A stretch of DNA of 64,000 nucleotides from Aphelocoma coerulescens (taxonomy: Eukaryota; Chordata; Aves; Passeriformes; Corvidae). Location of the stretch: contig NW_027183511.1 in the NCBI RefSeq assembly GCF_041296385.1, forward strand, positions 248,001-312,000. The letters run 5' to 3'. Both the position numbers and the translations under genes were made by a program. The number at the start of each line of letters is the position of its first letter. Position 1 is the first letter of the stretch. Below, piece after piece: positions 10,246 through 19,533 of the stretch. The notes under the pieces are model-generated. The model ran no database searches, was not told where the DNA came from, and saw nothing but the letters and a program-made list of their open reading frames with translations.

Positions 10246-12144
10246 GAATAGGTTAATACATATTACAACTACTCCTGAAGCTGTTGCGTAGGCAGATTTA
10301 AGAGGAAAGAATTTCATCTTCATCACTTTCCTTCTTTCTTGTTTTGACAGAATTAGGAACTTGTAAAAAATCTGATATCACTGATGCTCACCACTCCTCC
10401 AATTAGACTACGCTCACTTACACTGTGCTGAGGACAATGAAGTACAGAGCTTTGGATATCTTCCGCTTCTGCCCTAGGAATTGCTTCCAGTGCTGTACCT
10501 TTGCTCCAGCTGTGAAACCAAACCAACAGAACCAAGGACGTTCTCTCTGAATGGACCAAGAATTCCCACACAGTTCTAAGCCTACCCCATTTCTCTTGAA
10601 GGCTACAACGGCAGTCAAGGCAGTGAACACTGCTCTTCACTGGGCCATTCCTCTGAAAAAAACATGCACCACCTCTCAACCTAAACCGTTAAGCCTCCTG
10701 CTGATGCTGACTGACAAAGCGTCCAACTGCACTTAGATTCCAACAGCTACTTCCAATGACCTGTCAACAGAGCTTTGCAGACTTGCAACAGAGCAACAAA
10801 CTAAAGGGGCTATGTTTCATGGCTGTTTTTCAAACATCATTGACTTATGTCTCTATGCTGGGCTAAGTGAAGGTGGCCCGTCCACCTTGATCAAAGTCAG
10901 TAGAATTTTGGCCCAATTTGCTGTTATGCAACACATCATGACACGATCTCTTGGTGTTGATGCAAAATTCCCACTGAAGTGCATGTCGTTACATGACTTA
11001 AGGCTACCTACTCACCGAGTGTCCACTCCACTGCCACACCCATTTTCTGGCCACCTTGAAATGACTGAGCTGTCTTACTTTTTCAAACATTCCTCAGGGG
11101 TACGTGACCACCATGGCCTCCTTTCTGAAGTTTAGGAACCTAATTTAAAAGTAGCACTAGCAATAGCAGTTTATCCAAAATCCATTTGCTCCATCAACAA
11201 ACTCCGAGCAAGCGCTGAGAATTAGTTTCAAGACTTCTACAAATATTTACAGGAAGCTTTTTGTTTGCTTGTTTGTTTTTAAAGCAGATGGAGTAGTGCG
11301 ATGTTTCCCTGAGGCTACCAGGGCTGCGAGGCAGGCAGGCAGAGCCCTGGCATGGGTGGCACAGGGGACCCCGGGCGCTGACGGCTGCCACCAGCGCAGG
11401 CCAGCTCGGAACTGGCAGGCAGGGCTGCACCCCGCGTCTGCCACAACAGCTGCAGCTTCTGCAGCCTGAAACACAGCTGGCTCAGGGGTTCAAATCAAGA
11501 GCCAAAATCGTTTGCTGCTCAATTTGGGGCAGAGAAAGGTCATCACTTCTAGCATGGCGTAAGCCTGCCACTACATTTCTGTGAAGGAAAATCACCTTGT
11601 TGGAGTGAAACTCCTGGGTAAAATACTGAAGCGCTTTCAGATTCATATTATCCTACATTTCTGTGACCTTCTTTTATACCTGCGTTGTTTCATACTGCTG
11701 GTTTTGGGCACAAGTTCTGTGTACACTATTCTGGAAATTTAAAAAATCAGAAACAACATCCACCCCTCCCCCACCACTGCCCCTTCCCCAGCTACAACCC
11801 TAACAAAACCAACCTGCAGAATGTTCAGGATTTCAAATGAGAACAAGCATAGATGGGACATCAAAAGATGGATCCTCCTTAGACATTTGTGCATGCAGTG
11901 CCCTGCAATCAACTCCTAAATTCTACTTCTCGTACACCAAATATTTGTCTTCGGAACTCCTTGTTCTCCATTCCAACCCTTCTGAGAGGGTAATCGAGGA
12001 GATACTCTACATATTTTAAGCACATGTTGCACTAGTCAATTAAATCCAATGCGCAGCATTACTTGACTGAGGCGGTGACAAGGTCAATTAAGACCTCTTC
12101 ATATCTTAATTTGGAGCTCTTCCAACTGCTTGAAAAGTGAAGCC
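10246..12144. repeat. Amplicon segment, copy 1 (no recognised gene)
   Basis: This low-copy sequence is repeated at 51,255-53,108 with a few percent difference, including small indels near 10,560 and 10,850. No gene, transposon family or RNA was recognised. Short frames shared by the copies (for example around 10,812-11,135 and 11,247-11,474) have no recognisable domain. An acceptor-like TTGTTTTGACAG lies near 10,350, but no exon could be supported. Confidence 0.7.
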
Positions 12145-12150
12145 TTGGAC

Positions 12151-12761
12151 TGTTGGGGTGACCCAGCCCACTGCAGGGCTGAAGCTGGGTAATGCCAATC
12201 AATCCCAGCCCCTCCCCTGGATCGAGTTCCCCCAAGACTCAGACTCAGCGGGCGGCTCAGAAGCCTAAGCCACACCCGGGTACAAGCCACCTCCCCCAGT
12301 TGGGGAAAAATTTCGGTTACTCGGTCGTTCATTGGTTCTGTTATACCTCCCGCCTCTCGGTTTACCACAGTGGTTCTTGTTTCATTGTATCCTCCCCCTG
12401 GCTTGTAACTCATGGTTGTTTTCCCCTTTCACCGCGGTTTTCAAATTCCCTATAAAACTGAGGACAAGCCTTCGAGGAGCGGATTCCCATCAATCCGACC
12501 TCATCCTCATCCTATCGCATTAAACCTGTTAGAAGCCAGACCTGAACAGCCCCTCTCTTCCTTTGTCTCTGAGCTAACGTGAGCCGACATCATCGGCTCC
12601 TGCTGTGTTTCCCGCTGCAAAGAAGCCAGCTAGTTAGCCCAGCAAGCAGCTCTTTTCCTGATCCCGAAGTCGCTTCAGCGACGCGTGGAGGTAACGCAGC
12701 TGGACTGTCTCTGACCAGGGGCAAGCCAGAGTCAGTGCCTCGAGCATCAAACGCTACGTTA
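12151..12761 (+). mobile_element. Solo LTR, ERVK-like, shared by copies 1 and 2
   Basis: The element starts TGTTGGGGTGACC and ends ACGCTACGTTA (TA, not CA), between 6-bp duplications TTGGAC (12,145-12,150 and 12,762-12,767). It has a CCTATAAAACTG TATA box near 12,450 and an ATTAAAC polyadenylation-like site near 12,520. Copy 3 shows the empty site at 53,109-53,114. Copy 2 carries its 3' half at 47,558-47,880. Confidence 0.8.
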
Positions 12762-12767
12762 TTGGAC

Positions 12768-13500
12768 ATTGAAGGTTCAGACTAAGGAGAATCCAAAATG
12801 TGGACAGCATCTCCCTTCTGCTGGAAGCCTTGAAGTTCACCACTGCAGTCTGCAGCCTACACAGATCATCTGAGTACTGCAAAAGTTCTCCAAGGAAGAG
12901 CAAGAACGAGGCTAATGCATGCACACAAACGCTGATCAAAAGCACTTGATGCTCTTGGACAAAAATAGGGAACCTTCACTTTTGGAAAGACAAGGTGACT
13001 ATGGTTGTCTCTACAGTACTAGTGGGAAAAAATCCCTGAAGTTTTGCAAAACCTCTTTTCAGGGGTTTGTTAACTTCATCTTTGTTAAGAACTGGGGAAC
13101 ACAGGGAGACCTGTCACTTTTTTTGCAGAATGCCATAGAAACTGCTACACTCACTTCAACAACAGTCCAAGTAACCTTGTCTGCAAATACTGACCATTTG
13201 CAGTTCTGGTTGATACAAAACCCCATTACCTAAGAAAGGAACAACTCGGCAAGCAGTTTGCAAAGATGAACAACTTAGCACGACTGCGGCTGATGACATG
13301 CCCTGACCTTTTTTGCCTTCAGCTATGGGTGCCGTACCCTCCTACCCTCACACATGCCACTCAAAGCTCCTTGCGTGGAGCTCTCGCACCACCTATGACA
13401 GCAACTGTGCCAAGCCGCCACCCTTCTTCAGCACCATCGCACCTACCGCAAGGTAGTTGAATCGGAGGGCAGGAAAAAGACATCGACAATGGAGGGGAGT
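12768..13500. repeat. Amplicon segment upstream of CpG island, copy 1
   Basis: This sequence is repeated inverted at 46,848-47,551 and directly at 53,115-53,835. A plus-strand frame of 104 codons (12,919-13,233) is kept open in all three copies, but the copies are only a few percent apart and no domain is recognisable, so I do not call it a gene. It leads directly into the CpG island. Confidence 0.65.
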
Positions 13501-13539
13501 TGCTCCCTCTCACAGCTAAGCTCCAAGTCCAGTGTCCCT

Positions 13540-14480
13540 TATGTCCTTCCTAGGACGGGCGGGAAAACGCCTCAGCGGAGCACAGCGCTGGCCGGGAGCG
13601 GCCAGCACGGCACCGAGCACGCTCCCCACTCCCTCCCGCCCGCGCCGCTGCGGAGACCCCGGGTTCGCCGGAATCGGCCACGTGCTGCACGGAGTGCAGC
13701 CCGGCAAAGGCGGCCACCCCGCGTCGCCCTGGGAAGGCCGGCCCTCTCCACCGGCACAGGCAGTGCCAGCAGCCTCTCGCTGTGGCCGCCGCTGGCCGAA
13801 AGCCTCGCCACGCACCGCCCGGCCGGCCCCGCCGCTCCGCGGGGTCACACGGCACCTGCCGTGGGCGGCCGCCGAGCAATAGGAAGCAGAAGCGCTCACC
13901 GCCACGCCGCTCGCCGCCCCGCCCGGGCGCTCCTCTCCTCGCGCTACCACGATGGCGCCGGCCCACCCCGCCTTCCCCGTCGCCTGCGGCGCAACGCGGC
14001 TGCTCCGAGCCACGCAGCACGCGTGCGGCCGGGCCCTGCCGAGCTGCCAGCGGAGCCGGGCCACGGCCCGGGCGGGAGAGCTTCCGGCGAGGCTGGGCGG
14101 GCGGCGAGCGCGGCCGAGCGTGAGCGCGCCAGGCGGGGGGCGGGTGGCGGCGCGATGGAGAGCTAGATGGCGGCGGCAGCACCGCGCGGCATAAAATAGC
14201 TGATCGTCCGGCAGCCGCCCGCTCCGCAGCCCCTCGGCTGCTGTCGAGAAGGGCCCCGGCCCTGGCCGCGCCGGTGGCGAGGCGGCTCCGCAGCCCGCGG
14301 GCAGCCCTGGCGGGGCAGGGGAGCACTGCGGGCAGCCCCGGGGCCGCGCAGCCGTCTGTAACGCGCGGTGGGAGCCGCTGGCAACTATTTTACACCTCCC
14401 GGGTGGCTGGAGAGGAGCACGGAGACCACGCGGCAGGTCGCTGCCGTTAGGGAAAATTAATCCACGATGCCTGAGGTTTA
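13540..14480. promoter_or_regulatory. CpG island, copy 1
   Basis: About 0.95 kb is extremely G+C rich with very many CpG dinucleotides, in contrast to its flanks. It contains ATGGCGGCGGC (14,167-14,177, YY1-like) followed by a TATA-like ATAAAAT (14,191-14,197), and GGCGG/CCCGCC Sp1-type boxes. This is what the promoter and first exon of a housekeeping gene look like, but no coding exon could be attached. Overlapping long frames on both strands are a by-product of base composition. The island ends abruptly at 14,486, where an ERV LTR begins. Confidence 0.8.
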
Positions 14481-14486
14481 TATCCG

Positions 14487-14947
14487 AAAAGGAGACAGAG
14501 GAGTCCTGCAACATTCTTCGACTACAGGGAGAGTCCATGGGGCTTTTCCCATGGCATCTGTCAAACGGTTGCGGGATGCAGCCCCCTTTTGATGCCAAGT
14601 TCCCGGCCACAGCACCCTCTTCCTTTTCCCCACTGGCTGAGGTATTCGGGAGATACAGACTTCCGGAACTGTCTACTCTATGCGCCCCCTCTCTAATATG
14701 CACCCCCCTCTTGGCACCGAAAAGAACGAAAAAGAAACCATTCCTAATGCTCTTAAGTCTTTGTTGCCTTGCTCTAGGTTCAGGAATTTAACACGGCCTT
14801 GATTAATCAACAGTCTCTGATGATTAGTAACAGTTCTAGAGAACCCATCGTTTCTTCTGTTACTTCACTAGCCATAACTTCCTAGCCTTGTCTACAGGCC
14901 GATTCACACGGTCTCTTTGTAAAGACTCATCCATCTCATTCCTTTTA
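14487..14947 (-). mobile_element. 3' LTR of amplicon ERV, copy 1
   Basis: Read on the minus strand it begins TAAAAGGAATGAG after a polypurine tract (AAAAAGAGGAGGGAT, plus coordinates 14,948-14,962) and ends GTCTCCTTTT. It aligns along its whole length with 19,095-19,533, with scattered differences and small indels. Its right end lost the usual initial TG (now TA). Confidence 0.75.
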
Positions 14948-15431
14948 ATCCCTCCTCTTTTTATTTGCTCTGTATTTGTCTTTACAAACCTTAATTACCA
15001 TGGATTTAATTTTTTCTTCTGGAGTCTTCTTGGGTTTTGCTATTATTTGCAGTGACATTCTTTTCTGTCCTTTTGTAGTCATTTCTGGATCAGGTAGGCA
15101 TGGCTGCTAGCGGCATCCCCTTGAGCACCTGCTGAAAGAGCTGCAGCCAGCATGGTGTCACGCATGGTAAAAAGATGAGAATTGCTATAGCATATCTATA
15201 GCATATAAGAGGAGAAATCGTATTCATTTAGCCCATAGCTGGCCAGTTAACTATGAAAACATGTCCCATTACCATCCTTTCAACATTTGGACAGGTCCAC
15301 GAGCTGACATTATTTCCTTTGTTATTTGTTTGACCACTTTTCCGCTGTCATTTGCTTGCAAACAGCAGCTTGAGTCGTTTAATTTCCCACAAACTCCTCC
15401 TTCTTCTGCCAACAGATAATCTAATACCATC

Positions 15432-16368
15432 TGTCTCGGTTTGAAAGACAGGTGTGTGCTAAGGAAGGCAGAAGCCCCCCTTGAAGTGGCAGATTCAACC
15501 CCTTTTCCTCTGAGTTATTATGATTTTGAAATCAAGGGTCTTTGGCAAAGATGTGGGAAATAGGAATAACAGTTCTTTACTAGATAGATAGATAGATAGA
15601 TAGATAACCAGTAGAACAAAACAACAACAACTATGACAGTAACACCAATCCCAAACCCAGTCCCAGCCTTCTCGGCTGTCAGGCCCTTTCCCCTCGGGTG
15701 CAGTTCCACTCGCAGCCGGCAGGGATCGCTGGCGGCTCCTGGTGAGCAGGGCAGGTGCAATGGTTCCCCCGCGGCTGCAGGGGGCGCTCCGGAGCAAGCT
15801 CGGGGAACACGCGGCAATGGGGCCCTGGGATCCCGGGGAAGGGTGGAACAAAGGACCTTCACAAACTGCTGGGCAGCCGATCCTGGACTCCCGGAACAGC
15901 AGGCTGGAATGGCAGGCCGGAGCGGCAGGCACAAACACAAATCCCGGGTGGCAGACGAGATGTATCCAAAAGGGGAACCCCCCGGGCTCCAGGCAGGCAG
16001 GGTGAGCACGGCTACAGCGTAGCGAAGGCTCGAAACAGCAGCGGGGCAGGGCGGCCACAGCCCCAGCCTCCAGCAGGGCAGGGAAAGCAGCCTTGGGATC
16101 CCGGTGTTGTTTCCAGCAGAAAGGAAAGACGCCGAAAACGGGAACCAGCAGCTCTTCTCTCTGCGGCTTCTCTCTCCAGACGCTGAGAGCGAACTCCCAA
16201 CACGCCCAGGTGAAACAAAGAGTAGCCAGGCCCACCCCACCCCCAAAACGGGCTGCTCTTCTGCTTTTGTCTTTCTTAAGTATAGTCATTTCTCCCCTAG
16301 CAACATGCATATGGGAGAAAATTCCTCTAACAGAAAAAAAAACTAGGACAAAATTAAAAACCCCACCA
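15432..16368 (-). mobile_element. Solo LTR, ERVL-like, only in copy 1
   Basis: In plus orientation it runs from TGTCTCGGTTTGAAAG to AACCCCACCA, between 5-bp duplications CCATC (15,427-15,431 and 16,369-16,373). The orientation is tentative: read on the minus strand it starts TGGTGGGGTTTTTAA, as LTRs of this type do. A 5-base duplication suggests a class III (ERVL-like) element. The empty site is seen in copy 2 (near 34,815) and copy 3 (near 55,773). A long frame on the minus strand is chance. Confidence 0.8.
15581..15606. repeat. GATA microsatellite
   Basis: Six tandem copies of TAGA/GATA lie inside the ERVL-like solo LTR. Confidence 0.95.
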
Positions 16369-17559
16369 CCATCCAATGTTGAATTACCGCTTTCCTCATT
16401 TAAGTGGGTTGGTCAGCAAAAAGGTCAAGAGCTGTGGCTGGCTGGTTGGTAATTATTTCCGAGACAGCTTGTAACCTAATTATCTCATTCAAATGATAAG
16501 TGAGTTCCCAGGCATCTGGGATTAATTCCTTAGGTTTCCAAGGGACTGGTCCATCGTGTTGGGTAACTTGTTCTGGTGGCCATTCATCATTTCCCCGTTT
16601 TGGGGTGCTCCCTCCAGCCAGGGCTGCATCAGCTGACTGCTTTTCTCTAATTAAATCATCACAGATTTTGATTCCTAAGCGATTTCCCAGAACTTGTAGT
16701 AGCAAAAAGAACAACAGTCTACTAAATATACCACATCCCTGACCAGTTTGGAGGTAACCTGAGCTAAGCATGGCCACAAATCCAATACTGTCCTTTCAAA
16801 GCCCGTGTTCCATTAGCAAAGGGGCCTTCCTACCCATGGTCATCAATTGGTGGCTCAAAATACAGCAGGATTCCCGGGCCTAACGGTCCTCCAACAAGAG
16901 TTGCCCCACCATAAGGGTCACAGCATTTGCATTTCCAAGCTCCTGCACAGGGTTCCCACCTACATTTACATCTGCAAGCTGCTTGGTTGGATTTGGAGCA
17001 GAACTCACTAAAAGGCTTTGAGTTCCAATCCGGTGTGGCCATTCCCACTGATAATCACAAACAACATGTCTTCTACTTGTGGAATTTTTGTGGGGACTGC
17101 TCAAAAACAGGTGGTCAAAAAAACCCCTTGTCCCTCCCCATTGCTTTACAGGCTTCCAAATATTTTTGGTAAGTGTGGTAAGAACACCTTACGCAGCTAC
17201 TGTTAGTGAGCCGAACAGGTATTTGATTGCATTTGCCTTGATATTTGGAACAATTGGAAGGAGGGCAGTTGGGGGGCCAAACCCAACTGTTTAAACCCAG
17301 AGGGAAAGTCAATTGACAAATGCCTTTTCCTACATAGACACACCCTGTCCTGTTTAGGCCTGTTGGAGAAGAATGAAGTGGCCATGAACTTCCTTCTTTG
17401 GCCCCAAATCCCATCCCACTGTGGCCCTCACATTGACCCACCATTTAGGTTCAGCTGGGCTAGCCAACTATGGCCACTCTTCAGATCCTCCTGGCCCTCC
17501 ACAGAGCCAGCAATTGCTAAGGTTAAAAACTTTTGCTACTTCTTCTCCTAAGGCTGCAA

Positions 17560-18760
17560 ATTGATTCTCCCACTCCTGGCCTAAACTCAGCTGACCATAT
17601 CAAAGTAGAATTAGTAAGGAAAATGTTTTAATAGTGTCATCTAATTAGCTAGTCTAATTTTCCCGTTGTCTTCTGCAGCACCTGTGGCAATTGAAGACAC
17701 AGAAACCACTTAACGTAACAAAATGGCCACAAGTATTAGCCCCCAAGTGAGTGGAGATTCTAGAGGAGGGATGCCTATACAGTCTATTTCAGCAGACGGT
17801 CTGAAGGTAGGACTGCGGGGCTTCTTCCGATGTCGAAGCACTGGCTACTGCTCCGGCCCACTCCTGCAGAGTGGCAGTCACGGCCTCCCGGCCTTCTCCT
17901 CCAGCTGAGATGTGCAAATCTCTGAGGCTTCAGAGACCTTGACCCGAGAGGGACGGGTTCACCTGTGTTCAGCTTACTTGACGGCTGTTTCTGTCGTCAG
18001 TGACACTTGGAATGGGCCACACCATTTCACCAGCACTGGCGCTTCTTTCTACTCCTTAACTAGGACTCAATCTCCTGGTTGGATGTTACAAGCAACAAAG
18101 TCCAAAGGCCGGACTTGTGCCGGCTGAGCTTCCTGTTGAAGGGGTTTCACAAGAAGCAGGATCCTGGCCACAGATGGTTTTAAATATACATCACTTGCCT
18201 ATACCCCCCCCCCACTAGGTGGAGACTTACCAGGGTAATTGCAAACAACGATTGAAAGGGAGATAACTGAATCTCTCTTCTGGCTTGGGCCCTCATTCTC
18301 ACCAAAGCCAATGTCCAGAGCCCTACCCATGGCATCTTGGTTTCTATTACCAGCTTCAAAAGGTGTTTATTTCTCTCTTCATTGTTTTCTACCCGAGCCG
18401 AGCTCTAGGGGTGCCAGGGCCTATGGAGGTTCCATTGTGTTCCTAAAGAAGCCAAAACCCCTTGAAGGATCTTTCCTGCAAAATGAGTTCCCCTATCTGA
18501 GTCTATTGCTTCTACAATGCTGTATCTTGGAATGATTTGTTCCAAAAATGCCTTAAGAACTGATCCTGTCATTACTGAAGTAGTTGGAAATACTTCTGGC
18601 CACCTTGCTAGCTGACATACGATTACCAGAAGATATTAAGCCTTGCCACTTGGGGCATCTCCGGAAAATCCACCTGGCATCTTTGGAAGGGCCATGCAGC
18701 CCAAGGCCTCCCTCCCCTAGCAAGTTACTTTGTAACTTGGCTGTTGGCTTTAGCACAGAT
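17560..18760 (-). pseudogene. ERV integrase remnant, copy 1
   Basis: On the minus strand, from about 18,760 downward: the zinc-domain end (GCLICAKAN, a C-X2-C pair), then core fragments (RWIFRRCPKWQG; IIPRYSIVEAIDSDRGTHFAG with a catalytic Asp; RPWHPQSSARVENN with the catalytic Glu), then near 18,110-17,990 a C-terminal piece with a GPF motif. Frames change between pieces and a poly-C run near 18,206 differs in length between copies. Between integrase and env (17,990-17,560) only short broken frames occur. The clearest versions of the core are in copies 2 and 3. Confidence 0.75.
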
Positions 18761-19094
18761 CAAGCAACCTTCAACAGCTCCTTTTGCCAGTCTAAAAAGA
18801 CCCCCAGCAACATACATCATGAGATAGGCTTCTGCCAATCCTCAGGAAGTGCAAGGACTCTCTTAATGGAGTTGCTTTAATATTGGTAGGGCCAAAGGTT
18901 CTGGTATCTCTTGTTTGCCATCCCTTGGAAACCAATTCTTGCCTTTTTTCTCTGCCACACGACTTTTAACTGTATGTCAAACTGCTGTGGTAGAAAAGAC
19001 AGCTTCCTGGGCAGTGATGGAGTCACGGGGAGCAAAGGGGGCATCTTGGAGAGTTCTGGCAGAAGTGTGGCTTTCTGAGTTTCTTCATCCACCA

Positions 19095-19533
19095 AAAAGG
19101 AGACAGAGGAGTCCTGTAACATTCTTCAACTCCAGGGAGAGGCCATGGGGCTTTTGCCATGGAGTCTCTCAAATGATTGCGGGATGCAGCCCCCTTCTGA
19201 TGCTAAGTTCCTGGCAACAGCACCCTCTGAGGTACTCGGGAATTACAGACTTCCGGAACTGCCTACTCTATGCCCCCCTCGAATATGCACTCCCCTTTTG
19301 GAATGGAAAAGGAAGAAAACCAAACTATTCCTAATGCTGGGAAGTCTTTGCTGCCTTGCTCTAGGTTCAGGAATTTAGCAGGGCCTTGGCTGAGCAACAG
19401 ACTCTGTTGATTTGTAACAGTTTCTAGAACGAATACTTTCTTCTGTTACTTCCCCCCCTGTAAATTCCTAGCCTTGTCTAAGGAGAGATTCACACGGTCT
19501 CTTTGTAAAGACACATCTATCTTACTCCTTTCA
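19095..19533 (-). mobile_element. 5' LTR of amplicon ERV, copy 1
   Basis: Minus-strand LTR starting TGAAAGGAGTAAG and ending CTGTCTCCTTTT. The bases after it (TGGTGGATGAAG) begin TGG like a primer binding site, but I could not match them to a tRNA. A frame entering from the LTR (19,122-18,877) shows no recognisable domain. Confidence 0.75.

Larger units (their letters stand above)
15170..17444 (-). pseudogene. ERV env remnant, copy 1 (SU and TM)
   Basis: Minus-strand pieces in order: surface subunit (17,444-17,115, cysteine-rich with NCPPSNCSKYQGKC), more SU (17,048-16,830, CRCKCRWEPC), a hydrophobic stretch near 16,720 (FSRLLFFLLLQVLG), and a heptad-like region (EIIRLQAVSEIITNQ). The frame is then interrupted by a solo LTR and resumes at 15,430 with an immunosuppressive-domain-like [11 protein letters not shown] and a Cys-X7-CysCys motif. 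Several frameshifts and stops separate the pieces. Env normally drives receptor binding and membrane fusion; this copy cannot be expressed whole. It is related to, but distinct from, the env of the provirus at 36.7-46.8 kb. Confidence 0.75.
14487..19533 (-). mobile_element. Defective gamma-like ERV of the amplicon, copy 1
   Basis: Two related LTRs (14,487-14,947 and 19,095-19,533) bracket integrase and env remnants read on the minus strand; gag, protease and reverse transcriptase are missing. Only about 215 bases separate the 5' LTR from the integrase region. No flanking target-site duplication was found: the outer bases are TATCCG on one side and CTCCCAC on the other. Orthologous copies lie at 31,633-35,739 and 54,843-58,939. 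Copy 1 alone carries an extra LTR inside env. Confidence 0.8.

Noticed and set aside
10812..11135. 107-codon frame in copies 1 and 3
   Set aside because: No recognised family; differences between the copies do not favour synonymous sites by eye.
12919..13233. 104-codon frame kept in three copies (47,086; 53,266)
   Set aside because: I considered an exon of a cellular gene, but there is no recognisable domain or convincing splice sites, and the copies are too alike to show constraint.
13489..14703. Long overlapping frames on both strands of the CpG island (also at 35,616-36,766 and 53,809-54,966)
   Set aside because: Frames of 215-395 codons overlap in several phases on both strands, with Ala/Arg/Pro/Gly-rich products. 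This is expected where stops are rare in very G+C-rich DNA. No domain is recognisable.
15495..16376. 293-codon minus-strand frame
   Set aside because: It lies entirely within an ERVL-like solo LTR with a clear target-site duplication; a second long frame overlaps it.
19095..19120. Primer binding site TGGTGGATGAAG after the amplicon ERV 5' LTR
   Set aside because: It starts with TGG, but I could not match it to a tRNA 3' end, and the LTR lacks a CA end, so the junction may be a deletion point.
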